A stretch of 62,543 nt of DNA. It comes from JBPRGG01 sp051418075 (lineage in GTDB: Bacteria > Bacteroidota > Bacteroidia > Cytophagales > Cyclobacteriaceae). Under the pieces are notes generated by a model, which was given only the letters and a program-made list of their open reading frames with translations, was not told the DNA's origin and searched no databases. The position numbers and the translations under genes are program-made. The stretch spans positions 1-62,543 of the forward strand of contig JBPRGG010000098.1 in NCBI GenBank assembly GCA_051418075.1, read 5' to 3'. Position 1 is the first letter of the stretch; every line of letters begins with the position of its first letter. Positions 17,289 through 26,663 of the stretch are shown here, piece by piece.

Positions 17289-19343
17289 ATGAGAAAGTTA
17301 TTATTTTTGATCATTCCTTTACTGTTAGCCACATATCTACTTGGTTTTCAGTCAGATACGGATCGCTTGCCTATTGATTCAGATACACTTTCCATTATCA
17401 CTCCGGAAAAATATCACAATAAGGAAGCAATGGTAGTGGCTAATATTCTGGAAAGGTATCATTATCGAAAAACTGAATTAAATGACTCCCTGTCTTCAGT
17501 GGTGTTTGATAATTATTTAGCCAACATAGATCCCAATAAGCTTTATTTCCTGGAATCGGATATTGAAAATATGGAAAAGTACCGGTTAAAATTTGATGAT
17601 TTTATCAAAGAAGGTGATCTTGATGCAGCTTACAATATGTTCAACCTGTTCAGAAAGAATTTTTATGAAAGAAATCATTATGTTTATGAATTATTAGACC
17701 AGGGATTTGACTTTAGTATTGAAGAATCTTACCAATCAGACCGGGATAAGGCAGATTACCCTCAAACCCTGGAAGATGCCCATGAGGTCTGGCGAAAAAT
17801 TGTAAAGGATCAGGCTTTATCATTGAAACTTACTGATAAAGATTGGCCTGAAATTGCAGATATCCTCAAAAAAAGATACAATAATCTGGAGAAGAATATA
17901 GCTCAGGTTGAAAGTGATGATATATTCCAACTATATATGAATTCCTTATCGGAATCATTTGATCCTCATACCAGTTATTTTTCTCCTAAAACCAAAGAAA
18001 ATTTTAAGATTTCTATGAGCCAATCCCTGGAAGGGATAGGAGCCAGGTTACAAATGGACAATGATTATGTGAAAGTAGTGGAAATTATTGCGGGAGGTCC
18101 TGCTTTTAAAAGCAAATTACTGCATAAAGATGACCGCATTGTTGGAGTGGCCCAGGATGATGACGGAGAAATGGTAGATGTAATTGGCTGGCGACTGGAT
18201 GATGTGGTTCAACTGATCAGAGGTCCTAAAGGCTCAAAAGTGCGATTATCCATTTTACCAGCCGAAATGGGAAATAATGCACTTCCCATCGAAATTGAAT
18301 TGATCAGGGATAAAGTAAACCTTGAAGATTTGGTGCCTAAGAAAGAGATCATCACCATGGATAAGGAAGGACATGAATACAAGTTTGGAGTGATCACCAT
18401 TCCCTCTTTTTATATGGATTATGAAGAGTTGCAAAAAGGAAATAAAAACTATAACTCTACCACCAGGGATGTTCGCAAGCTGATTAATGAACTGGAGCAG
18501 GAAGATATTGACGGATTAGTCATTGACTTGAGATTAAATGGAGGTGGTTCCCTCACAGAAGCTATTGAACTTTCCGGATTATTCATACCTGACGGGCCTG
18601 TAGTTCAGGTGAGAAATGCCAACGGGTCAATTGATGTGGCTACGGATCCTGATCCGGACTTTGTATATAGTGGTCCTCTGGCGGTATTGGTAAATCGCTT
18701 CAGTGCCTCTGCCTCTGAAATTTTTGCCGGAGCAATACAGGATTATCAGCGGGGTGTGATCATCGGCGAACAAACATTTGGTAAAGGAACTGTTCAAAAC
18801 CTGCTCGATCTGGGGCGATTTATGAGCGATCAGGATCAGGAATACGGTCAAATGAAGATTACTTTGGCTAAATTCTATCGCATTACCGGAAGTTCCACCC
18901 AACATCGGGGAGTTTTACCCGATATTGATCTTCCTTCAGCTTTTAGTGCTGAAGAGTTTGGCGAAAGCTCTCAACCCAGCGCATTGCCCTGGGATCAGAT
19001 TAAAGCTGCTGATCACCAGGTTTTAAACCTGGTGTCCCGGGATATGCTGGAAAAAATAAAACAAAAACATGCACAAAGAATGTCTGAAGATCCTGATATA
19101 CAGGAGTTGAAGCAGGAGGTGCAAGAGATTAAGCAGGAACGGCAGGAAACGATAGTTTCATTGAATGAAGTCACCCGCAGAAAAGAACAGCAGGAAGCCC
19201 AGGCTAAAAGTACCAGAATGAATATGGCCGGCTCGGTAGATCAGGAAATTAAAGAGGTGAGGACAGAATCAGAACTGGAAGATACTTATTTAAAAGAAAG
19301 TGTAAACGTCCTGGCTGATCTGATTGCTTTTTCCATTGGATAA
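17289..19343 (+). CDS. Carboxy-terminal (tail-specific) processing protease, S41A family
   Basis: The protein has 684 aa with an N-terminal signal or anchor (MRKLLFLIIPLLLATYLLGF). Residues 30-230 form the N-terminal helical Tsp/Prc domain. A PDZ domain at about 235-335 includes SLEGIGARLQMDNDYVKVVE. The S41 protease core at about 360-560 has the S472-A-S-A-S-E block with the catalytic Ser and the Lys in TFGKGTVQ (K499). The C-terminus has an EQ-rich coiled coil (about 600-650). It cleaves non-polar C-termini of envelope proteins in the periplasm, and resembles E. coli Prc in size and layout. Its envelope targets may include products of the genes that follow. Confidence 0.93.
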   Translation: MRKLLFLIIPLLLATYLLGFQSDTDRLPIDSDTLSIITPEKYHNKEAMVVANILERYHYRKTELNDSLSSVVFDNYLANIDPNKLYFLESDIENMEKYRLKFDDFIKEGDLDAAYNMFNLFRKNFYERNHYVYELLDQGFDFSIEESYQSDRDKADYPQTLEDAHEVWRKIVKDQALSLKLTDKDWPEIADILKKRYNNLEKNIAQVESDDIFQLYMNSLSESFDPHTSYFSPKTKENFKISMSQSLEGIGARLQMDNDYVKVVEIIAGGPAFKSKLLHKDDRIVGVAQDDDGEMVDVIGWRLDDVVQLIRGPKGSKVRLSILPAEMGNNALPIEIELIRDKVNLEDLVPKKEIITMDKEGHEYKFGVITIPSFYMDYEELQKGNKNYNSTTRDVRKLINELEQEDIDGLVIDLRLNGGGSLTEAIELSGLFIPDGPVVQVRNANGSIDVATDPDPDFVYSGPLAVLVNRFSASASEIFAGAIQDYQRGVIIGEQTFGKGTVQNLLDLGRFMSDQDQEYGQMKITLAKFYRITGSSTQHRGVLPDIDLPSAFSAEEFGESSQPSALPWDQIKAADHQVLNLVSRDMLEKIKQKHAQRMSEDPDIQELKQEVQEIKQERQETIVSLNEVTRRKEQQEAQAKSTRMNMAGSVDQEIKEVRTESELEDTYLKESVNVLADLIAFSIG

Positions 19344-19412
19344 AAATATGCCCAATTAATATAATAATTCTGAAAAAATACTTTATTTAGCTCCGGATTT
19401 AAAAATCATACC

Positions 19413-20132
19413 ATGAGTAAAACGCTAATTAAAGTATTTTTTTTTGTTTTTTTATTAAGTGCAATCAACCTCCGGGCTCAAAACCAGTCCAGCCAGTATT
19501 TTGAACAGGCATTGACTGCTTTCGATCAGGAGAATTACCAGAAAGCTGCTCAACTTTTATCAGAAGTAATACAATTGGACTCGCAAATGACAGAGGCCTA
19601 TGTTTTCCGGGGCTTATCTCACCAGGAATTAAAAAATTACCAGCTATCTCTTAGTGACCTTAATCAGGCTATATGGCTATCTCCGTTGGATACCCTGGTT
19701 TACGAAATGCGGGCGGAGTTGCATCTGGATATGGATAATTTAGCTGAAGCGGTGATAGATTATTCCAATGTCCTGGCCTTGAGCCCCCAACAACCAGAAC
19801 TTCATCGTTCCCGGGCGGAAGTGTATTATTTTATGGATGAATATTTACTGGCCCTGGCAGATTACCAGCAAGCTATAAAACTTGACCCGGATGTAGTATC
19901 AGACTATTATTTTTCAGGTATTTGCAACAACAGTCTGATGCTCTATGAGCAAGCCATTTCATTTTTTAATACTGCAATTGCCCTTGATCCGGATGAACCA
20001 ACTGTGTATTATCATCGGGGAATAGCTTATGATGTGTTGGACCAGCCCGATAAAGCCTGTCAGGATTGGAAAAAAGCCCAACAATTAGGTGTGACAGAAG
20101 CAAAAGATTTGATATCTGCCAATTGCCCCTAA
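19413..20132 (+). CDS. Exported TPR-repeat protein
   Basis: The protein has 239 aa. A Sec signal peptide ends INLRAQ (about residue 22). Six consecutive tetratricopeptide repeats follow, for example QENYQKAAQLLSEVIQLDSQ, SEYLLAL-type helices and YHRGIAYDVLDQPDKACQDW. There is no lipobox, so it is probably a soluble periplasmic adaptor. It lies 69 bp after the protease gene and may be co-transcribed. In architecture it resembles the TPR lipoprotein at 6.7 kb. Confidence 0.85.
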   Translation: MSKTLIKVFFFVFLLSAINLRAQNQSSQYFEQALTAFDQENYQKAAQLLSEVIQLDSQMTEAYVFRGLSHQELKNYQLSLSDLNQAIWLSPLDTLVYEMRAELHLDMDNLAEAVIDYSNVLALSPQQPELHRSRAEVYYFMDEYLLALADYQQAIKLDPDVVSDYYFSGICNNSLMLYEQAISFFNTAIALDPDEPTVYYHRGIAYDVLDQPDKACQDWKKAQQLGVTEAKDLISANCP

Positions 20133-20343
20133 GCAGTTTCGGTTTGGTACAGAAATTGATTTGTTTTCCCTAAACCAGGTTTTTATTAAATGAATTGTCA
20201 GATATATACTTAAAAACCACCTCAATAGGTAGTAAATCTGCTAAAATATTTTAATTTTGAGCCTGGACAGATATTATTCCAGATTCCCTGTCCTGGATTT
20301 TAGGTTTTTAAATGGTGAATAACAATCAATAAAATAAAAAATA

Positions 20344-20988
20344 ATGATGGAGTTTATACGGAAAATGCATATTAATTACTGGTTGATGATCCTGATGGCT
20401 GGATTATTGACATTTGGGGCTGCTGGTTGTAAAAGTAAAAAGAAGATCGCAGAAGCCCAGGCCGCAGAGGAAAAAGCCAGAATGATTGCTAAAGCCAAAG
20501 CAGATTTACTGGCTATTTTAAATGATGACGGATCTATGACCCTGGATCAAAAAGAAGCAGAACTGGACAGGATCAAAGCCTTAAATATTGACGATGAGGA
20601 AGTACAAGATCTTATTGGACAGGTAGAAGCCAAACTGGCCCAGGAAAGGGCAGAAGAGCAAGCCCGCCTGGAAAGAGAAAGAGCCCGAGCCTCCAAGGAA
20701 AATGTTTATTCGCAGCTTGACAATAACTTTACCCGGATTGCCAATACCAACAGTGTAGAATCGGCCAACCAGCTGATCAGTCAAACCATGAATATGTTTG
20801 CCTCTCCGGATGTGCCTGTATTGATAATTATATATCAGCAGGGAGAACAAAAGGACTATGACAAACCCACCACCATTCAGAAATACCTTAATTATTTGAA
20901 GGATCAGGGTAAAAACCCTAATGCGGTGGAAAACCTGGTTTTTAATGATAATGGAAAGATTACAGAAGTTGAACTGGTCAAGGAATAA
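20344..20988 (+). CDS. Lipoprotein with coiled coil and NTF2-like C-terminal block (unknown function)
   Basis: The protein has 214 aa. The signal ends FGAAGC (Cys29), a lipobox. Residues 30-120 are Ala/Glu/Lys-rich and predicted to be coiled coil. Residues about 125-214 carry SANQLISQTMNMFASPDVPV and, about 20 residues on, TTIQKYLNYL. This pattern (helix, MFAS, then a -YL- helix) recurs in the next gene and in the LRR protein at 22564, so the three may share an NTF2/SnoaL-like fold (inference). It is the first of four same-strand genes with short gaps. Probably an envelope protein. Confidence 0.7.
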   Translation: MMEFIRKMHINYWLMILMAGLLTFGAAGCKSKKKIAEAQAAEEKARMIAKAKADLLAILNDDGSMTLDQKEAELDRIKALNIDDEEVQDLIGQVEAKLAQERAEEQARLERERARASKENVYSQLDNNFTRIANTNSVESANQLISQTMNMFASPDVPVLIIIYQQGEQKDYDKPTTIQKYLNYLKDQGKNPNAVENLVFNDNGKITEVELVKE

Positions 20989-21022
20989 ATATTATTTAAA
21001 AATTAAAAAAGAAAATCAAGTT

Positions 21023-21604
21023 ATGAATTATAGAGTTAAGTTATTCATTTGGACTTTTTCCTTTTTCATGTTCGCCAGCTTAGCTGTTTCAGCCCAGGAT
21101 TTTATCAGCCCCCAGCGTAAACAAGCCATTGATTCCCTGGCCATGGAAAAAGTGCGGGATTTAAGCAAATATATCAGTATTATTGGTAGTAAGGATACTC
21201 CTTTTTCAGAAGCCAACCGGGTGATTGAAAGAACCCTGGAACTGTTTGCTGAAGAAAGCCAGATGGGTGTTTCTTCTTTGGCCCGTGATGAAGTGCGTTA
21301 TTATGATGTAAGAACATACCTGGAAAGGCTCATGGCGCTGAATTATGACAGGGTGAATATAAAATGGTATGATATTCAATATATTAGTGACCTGGAACGT
21401 CAGCCAGATGGCAGGTATGTGGGAGTGATCACCATTTACCAAAGATTTGAAGGAGAATCAGACGACGGATTACAATATAAAGATACCACCAAAAAAGATA
21501 TTACAGTTTATGTAGAAAAAAAACAAACCCAGATCGGCGGACGTATGATCGATTTTTGGGATGTTTTGCTGGGTGATATCCGGGTAACCGAAACCATGCC
21601 TTGA
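21023..21604 (+). CDS. Exported protein with NTF2-like block (unknown function)
   Basis: From the ATG at 21023 (MNYRVKLFIWTFSFFMFASL) the protein is 193 aa with a clear Sec signal ending AVSAQ. The frame is open further upstream, but that part overlaps the previous gene out of frame. Residues about 50-140 contain IGSKDTPFSEANRVIERTLE, LFAEE, VRTYLERLM and a beta-rich end (RYVGVITIYQRFEG). This matches the N-domain of the LRR protein two genes downstream in motif order and spacing. The start lies 34 nt after the preceding stop. Probably periplasmic; no function known. Confidence 0.7.
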   Translation: MNYRVKLFIWTFSFFMFASLAVSAQDFISPQRKQAIDSLAMEKVRDLSKYISIIGSKDTPFSEANRVIERTLELFAEESQMGVSSLARDEVRYYDVRTYLERLMALNYDRVNIKWYDIQYISDLERQPDGRYVGVITIYQRFEGESDDGLQYKDTTKKDITVYVEKKQTQIGGRMIDFWDVLLGDIRVTETMP

Positions 21605-21711
21605 TCTAAAGTTTAGTAAAATAGACGCTGCCCGGGGATTAGGATAAAATTATTTGCCTTCAGGATCGTTGTTAAGTCAGGTGGGGGAGAACTGCCCCGG
21701 AAAATAGGTGT

Positions 21712-22551
21712 ATGTATAAATTAAAACTATTCTTAATCTTTCTGATAATCAACCTGGGTACTCCCCTGGATACACCGGCACAAATCATTGATGATTACCT
21801 GGCCGATGAAAAATATTTATATGCTGCTACCAAGCAGGTATCCCAGTTTTTTCGTCGGTTCAATGGTGTGGAGGATGAACGGGGTATCCCTTTGCCCCAG
21901 GATAATAAAAGCTATCAAAGCCCTGAACTTCGCAAGAATTATCTGGGCATGCTTTTCGACAACGAAACATCTGACTATGGCAATGATCTTAAACGATCGT
22001 TTGTAAAAGATGTGATCAATCAATCTGATCCCTCTTTTCTGGATTTTCATGGAGACGGGTGGTTTGCAGAAGTAAATGCCTCCTTTAGTTTTAAAGGCAA
22101 AAATTATCAGGCCATTATGTTTCTCAGGCTGGAACAGGAAAACCTGGGCTACAAATGGGTTTTTGATAATGTATACTTTGAACCTTTTGTCAACTTATTT
22201 AATACAGACTCGGCCCGAAATCAGGAATTTTTACATCCCATGAGCCATGAGATTGATTTTATGAACCTCAAAAAAGTCTTTGACAATAAGGAGAAAGTAG
22301 AGGATTACACCAAAAGACAATATGATCCTGATTATTTATCCCTTTTTTTGTATGAAATCAAAAATTCAAACCTCCAGTTTAAGACCATTAAAAACGTGAA
22401 ATTTCATTTTTTCCAGGTCAATAACTGGTATTTTGAGATATCAGAATTCAACCGTTCAGGTTATAACAAGGGATGGCTGATCTCTAATCTGGTGGAAGTA
22501 CCGGAAGAACAAAAAGATCTGTTGCTTAATTACATCTACCTTAGAAAATAA
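21712..22551 (+). CDS. Exported protein of unknown function
   Basis: The protein has 279 aa with a signal peptide (MYKLKLFLIFLIINLG, cleaved near residue 24). The N-terminal half has VSQFFRRFNGVEDERG, then a Trp/Phe-rich stretch (FHGDGWFAEVNASFSFKGK; GYKWVFDNVYFEPF). A conserved-looking LHPMSHEIDFMNLKKVF sits near residue 175, and a second helical/beta part ends WLISNLVEVPEEQKDLL. I do not recognise the family. It lies between the NTF2-like genes and the LRR gene, and the next start is 12 nt past its stop, so the cluster is probably one operon. Confidence 0.65.
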   Translation: MYKLKLFLIFLIINLGTPLDTPAQIIDDYLADEKYLYAATKQVSQFFRRFNGVEDERGIPLPQDNKSYQSPELRKNYLGMLFDNETSDYGNDLKRSFVKDVINQSDPSFLDFHGDGWFAEVNASFSFKGKNYQAIMFLRLEQENLGYKWVFDNVYFEPFVNLFNTDSARNQEFLHPMSHEIDFMNLKKVFDNKEKVEDYTKRQYDPDYLSLFLYEIKNSNLQFKTIKNVKFHFFQVNNWYFEISEFNRSGYNKGWLISNLVEVPEEQKDLLLNYIYLRK

Positions 22552-22563
22552 GCTGGACTAAGC

Positions 22564-25068
22564 ATGAAGAGATTTTTTCCATATATATTGATTTTTATAA
22601 CCGGATTGGCCGGATTTCCACTGGCTACTGTGGCTCAGGACAATCAGCCTTCCCTTTCCGAACAGGAAATTGAAAACTACACCGATAAGGTTCGTCAGTT
22701 GGTTTCTTTCCTTGAGTTTGCCCTTAATACCATTGGTAATAAGAACACCACTACCCGGGAAAAAGAGATTATCATCAACCAAAGTTATCTCAAAGTATTT
22801 GCCCATGAAGATGTACAGATAGAAGATGACCTGGATGATCACCGTGAAGTAGTCACCAATAAAAATGTACAGGCCTACCTTAAAGATGTTGACTTTTTTT
22901 TCCAGGATGTCTCCTTTGAGTTTAATGTGGAAGATATCAGTCACTATGTAAATCAACAGGGACAGGTTTATTTTAGGGTGAACCTGAGCCGGGTCATGAA
23001 TGGAGTGACACTTAATAATGACACAATAAATTCTATTAAAAGAAGATTCATTGAAGTAAACATCAATGAAGCTGAACAGGACCTTAAGATTGCCAGTATT
23101 TATACCACCAAGCTTAGCCAGAAGGAAGAACTGGAGAACTGGTGGAGCAGCCTGTCTTATGAATGGAAAGCAGTTTTTAAACGGGATTTCGCTATTTATG
23201 ATACCATCAGCTTTGAACAACTCAAAAATATCGTTTCAATAGAGAAAATTGATGTATCAAATAATAAATATATCAATGATCTTACAGGACTGGGTAAGCT
23301 GACTGAATTAAAAGAGCTGGATATTTCTCATACTGAGGTAGATAACCTTATCCCGCTAAGGAATCTAACCAAACTGGAGCATTTGAACTGCGCTTATACA
23401 AATATTTCCAGTCTGGACCCCTTAAAATATGCCCTTAACTTACGGAATTTAATTTGCAATAATACCCAGCTGATGAGCCTGGCTACAGCTGAAAACCTGG
23501 TGAGATTGGAAAAATTGCATGGTCAGAATAACGAGATTAATGATCTTACCCCAATTAAATCACTTTCCCATTTGAAAGAACTAAACCTGGCCGAAACGGC
23601 TATCGTTGAACTTTCGGCACTGGATAGTTTATTCCAATTAAATCTCCTGAACCTGGCCAGAACCTATATTTACAGCCTGGATCCTCTGAAAAGCCTGGTG
23701 AACTTGCAGGAGTTGAATTTCTCCGGTACCCATGTCCGAAGCATTGATTCTTTACATCAATTAGATAACCTGAAAATCATTAGTTGTAATAATACACCTT
23801 TGAGTAATCTGGAAGCTTTTGGAAAATTACCTTCACTGGAAAGGATCTACTGTGACAATACTTTGATTACCAAAAGTCAGGCCAATCAGTTCATGTTGGA
23901 AAATCCTAATGTTCTGGTAATTTTCAAATCTGATGTGTTGTTGAACTGGTGGAATATACTTTCTGATGACTGGAAAAAGGCATTTCAAAATTTAGTTCCC
24001 ATCAATGGCAGTCCTGAGAAAGAACAATTAGCTCAGTTAGCACAGATTACTTCAATTGATATATCAAACAATCCTCAAATCAATAGTTTGGAACCGTTAA
24101 TGGTGCTGGAAAACCTGAAACAACTCAATTGTGCCCATACCGGGGTGACAGACCTGTCACCATTGCGGGAACTGGAAAAACTGGAATATTTGAATTGTGA
24201 AAATACATCCATTCAAACGCTTGACCCGATCAGTTACTTAAGGGAATTAAAGGTTTTGAATATTGAAAACACCCCTGTTTCCAGCTTGATTCCCATCCTT
24301 TATCATCGTGAACTTGAGATTCTTTACCTGGACAATACTAACCTGGAGGAAAAGAAAATCCAGGAGTTTTGGTTGAAAAATCCTGATTGTCTGGTGATTT
24401 ATAAGACTGAAAAACTTGCATCCTGGTGGAATGAAATATCTCCGGCCTGGCGCGCTATTTTTAATAAACATTTAATGGCCATTAATATATCGCCTACACT
24501 GAAAGATCATATTCAGCCTTCCCCTATGTCCGATACTATTCCTTCTAAAGAAGATTTACACAGGATCGCTAATTTACGGATCATCAGTGTTCAAAATAAT
24601 CATCAGATTAATGACCTGTTTCCCTTAGCCGAATTAAAACTACTTAAAAGCCTGCAAATAGCTAATACCGGAGTCTCTTCCCTGGACCCCATTGCCGGAA
24701 ATGAAAAGCTGGAATCAATTGATTGTTCTGAAAATCCAATTTACCAGATCAATGCATTAAGAAGTCTGGATAACCTGACCTATCTGAATCTGGCCAATAC
24801 CCCCATAGAAGACCTGGAGCCGGTAGAAAGATTGTACCAATTGAAAGAACTGGATTGTAGTGGTACTCAGATCCGAAATCTGGATGACTTATCCGGTCTG
24901 ACCAACCTAACATTTTTAAATTGCTCCAATACATTCATCAGAAATCTGAAGGCGATCGAAGACCATCCTAATTTGCAAAAGTTGATTTGTTATAATACCA
25001 GGATTTCTCAACGCCGATTACAGGGATTCCTGGAAGATCATCCCAATGTTGAAGTAAAATATTATTAG
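22564..25068 (+). CDS. Exported leucine-rich-repeat protein with three WW-capped LRR modules
   Basis: The protein has 834 aa with signal peptide MKRFFPYILIFITGLAGFPL. Residues 35-185 form an N-domain resembling the protein encoded at 21023 (NTIGNKNTTTREKEI; YLKVFAHED; VQAYLKDVDFFFQ). Three LRR modules follow, each opening with a W-W-x2-(L/I)-S-x2-W cap: W193 (WWSSLSYEWKAVF), W462 (WWNILSDDWKKAF) and W621 (WWNEISPAWRAIF). Each closes with an F-x3-(N/H)-P-(N/D)-x2-V motif. The LRRs are of about 22 residues in the SDS22/internalin style (LKELDISHTEVDNLIPLRNL). It probably mediates protein-protein contact at the cell surface; ligand unknown. Confidence 0.85.
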   Translation: MKRFFPYILIFITGLAGFPLATVAQDNQPSLSEQEIENYTDKVRQLVSFLEFALNTIGNKNTTTREKEIIINQSYLKVFAHEDVQIEDDLDDHREVVTNKNVQAYLKDVDFFFQDVSFEFNVEDISHYVNQQGQVYFRVNLSRVMNGVTLNNDTINSIKRRFIEVNINEAEQDLKIASIYTTKLSQKEELENWWSSLSYEWKAVFKRDFAIYDTISFEQLKNIVSIEKIDVSNNKYINDLTGLGKLTELKELDISHTEVDNLIPLRNLTKLEHLNCAYTNISSLDPLKYALNLRNLICNNTQLMSLATAENLVRLEKLHGQNNEINDLTPIKSLSHLKELNLAETAIVELSALDSLFQLNLLNLARTYIYSLDPLKSLVNLQELNFSGTHVRSIDSLHQLDNLKIISCNNTPLSNLEAFGKLPSLERIYCDNTLITKSQANQFMLENPNVLVIFKSDVLLNWWNILSDDWKKAFQNLVPINGSPEKEQLAQLAQITSIDISNNPQINSLEPLMVLENLKQLNCAHTGVTDLSPLRELEKLEYLNCENTSIQTLDPISYLRELKVLNIENTPVSSLIPILYHRELEILYLDNTNLEEKKIQEFWLKNPDCLVIYKTEKLASWWNEISPAWRAIFNKHLMAINISPTLKDHIQPSPMSDTIPSKEDLHRIANLRIISVQNNHQINDLFPLAELKLLKSLQIANTGVSSLDPIAGNEKLESIDCSENPIYQINALRSLDNLTYLNLANTPIEDLEPVERLYQLKELDCSGTQIRNLDDLSGLTNLTFLNCSNTFIRNLKAIEDHPNLQKLICYNTRISQRRLQGFLEDHPNVEVKYY

Positions 25069-25116
25069 CTATTCTTTTGATTTTCAGTATCTTCTAATAG
25101 CAAAAGCCTGATATTG

Positions 25117-25149
25117 TTTGAATTTTTTCTTTGAATTTAACTATATTGG
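25117..25149 (+). promoter_or_regulatory. Bacteroidota-type promoter of the choice-of-anchor-L/OmpA gene
   Basis: TTTG at 25117-25120 and TATATTGG at 25142-25149 have a 21-bp spacer and match the TTTG/TAnnTTTG consensus with one mismatch in the -7 box. It lies 75 bp upstream of the start at 25224, suggesting this gene is transcribed separately from the LRR gene. Confidence 0.4.
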
Positions 25150-25223
25150 CTTTAAATCCGTACATAATTACATAAATCAGTAATTTTCAACATTCAAGTA
25201 GAATCATTATTGCAAGGTTTATT

Positions 25224-26561
25224 ATGGCGGGCAAATTTGTGCATATACTGATATTTATTTTAACTGGCTTAATTTTTTTTAAAGTCGCATTAGCCCAAAT
25301 AAAGATTGATACTACATATTCCCCCGAATTTTTGGTCAATGAAATTCTGTTAGGAAAAGGTATTCTGGCGGGAAATATAAAATATACCGGCCCAGATCAT
25401 GCATTTGGTTTTTTTCAGGATTCCTCAGCCCAGGTAAATATTAAAAAAGGACTTCTACTTACCAGCGGGAATGTTTTTTATGTAAAAGGACCCAATAATT
25501 CTGATTTTAAAGGTTGGGCAAGCGGAAGTGCCGGAGATGCAGACCTGGATCAACTTACTCCTGGCCGGACCTTTGATGCCGCCGTGCTGGAATTTGACTT
25601 TGTTACGGCTTCAGAACATTTAGAATTTCGCTATATTTTTGGTTCAGAGGAATATCTGGAATATGTAGGGTCCCAATATAATGATGTATTTGCTTTTTTT
25701 ATTTCAGGCCCCGGTATAGATAAGCAGAATATTGCCCAAATACCGGGCAAGAACATACCCATCGCGATTAACAATGTAAATCATAAAAAGCACAAAAAGT
25801 TTTTCAATGACAATTCATACTTTAATCAGGTGGATCGATACATTTGGGATTTTCGTAAAAAGAAGGTAATTGAAAACAAGAATTACCATCGGATACCACC
25901 TGAAATTGCTTTCTATACCCAGTACGATGGTTTTACCAAGGTATTGACTGCCTCTTGCCAGGTAATTCCCAACCAGGTTTATCATATCAAAATTGCCATA
26001 GCTGATGTAGCTGATGCAATCCTGGATTCCGGAGTATTCCTGGAAGCAGGCTCTTTCCAAAGTAAAGGAGATACCCTGATGGCTTTGCAGAATCCATTCA
26101 AATATCAGGGATCTATTCAAAAAAGTATGATAAAACCCATTGAACCTCAGGCAGCTAAGCCTAATGTGCTAAATGAAATTATAGTCAAATCAAATGAACC
26201 GGAAGCAACGGACATTCTGCATTACATTTATTTTGATTTTGATCATTCCCAACCCAGGGCTGAGGCTAAATCAACTGTGTCTGAGATTGTAAAGTATTAT
26301 GAAAATAATCCAGGTTCATTTATTGAAGTGATAGGGCACACTGATAGTATTGGCTCCATGGATTATAATTTCGCTCTGTCTCAGAAAAGATCTTCTACCA
26401 TATACCAATACCTTCTGGATCAGGGAATATCATCCGAATTAATTCAAACTGCATATTGGGGGGAATTAAAGCCAGTGGAAGATAATGAAACAGATGAAGG
26501 AAGAGCCAGGAACAGACGGGTAGAAATTTTGATCAGAACCAATTTAGCCCAACTTCCTTAA
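25224..26561 (+). CDS. Choice-of-anchor-L domain protein with C-terminal OmpA domain
   Basis: The protein has 445 aa. A signal peptide ends VALAQ (about residue 25). Residues 30-270 match the choice-of-anchor-L domain: EFLVNEILLGKGILAGNIKY, AVLEFDFV, then FRYIFGSEEYLEYVGSQYND. Residues about 325-440 form an OmpA-like peptidoglycan-binding domain (IYFDFDHSQPRAEA, then GHTDSIGSMDYNFALSQKRS). The N-domain would be exposed and the OmpA part anchored to the cell wall. In most Bacteroidota proteins this N-domain is joined to sorting signals, so the OmpA anchor is a variation. A curlin-repeat protein follows, suggesting a role in adhesion or matrix formation. Confidence 0.87.
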   Translation: MAGKFVHILIFILTGLIFFKVALAQIKIDTTYSPEFLVNEILLGKGILAGNIKYTGPDHAFGFFQDSSAQVNIKKGLLLTSGNVFYVKGPNNSDFKGWASGSAGDADLDQLTPGRTFDAAVLEFDFVTASEHLEFRYIFGSEEYLEYVGSQYNDVFAFFISGPGIDKQNIAQIPGKNIPIAINNVNHKKHKKFFNDNSYFNQVDRYIWDFRKKKVIENKNYHRIPPEIAFYTQYDGFTKVLTASCQVIPNQVYHIKIAIADVADAILDSGVFLEAGSFQSKGDTLMALQNPFKYQGSIQKSMIKPIEPQAAKPNVLNEIIVKSNEPEATDILHYIYFDFDHSQPRAEAKSTVSEIVKYYENNPGSFIEVIGHTDSIGSMDYNFALSQKRSSTIYQYLLDQGISSELIQTAYWGELKPVEDNETDEGRARNRRVEILIRTNLAQLP

Positions 26562-26607
26562 TATTTTAAAAATATACATTCCGAATGCTAACTTTTATAT
26601 GTGGTAA

Positions 26608-26643
26608 AAGTTGATAAAGTAATCAAATTCAACTTATTTTTTT
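26608..26643 (+). terminator. Probable terminator between OmpA-type and curlin-repeat genes
   Basis: AAGTTGA (26608-26614) and TCAACTT (26629-26635) form a 7-bp stem with a 14-nt loop, followed by ATTTTTTT. The large loop lowers confidence. Confidence 0.5.
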
Positions 26644-26663
26644 ATAATTAAAATAATTTTTTT

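Noticed and set aside
22558..23220. 220-aa open frame antisense to the LRR gene
   Set aside because: Lies fully opposite a well-supported gene; it arises from the codon use of the LRR gene and has no family pattern.
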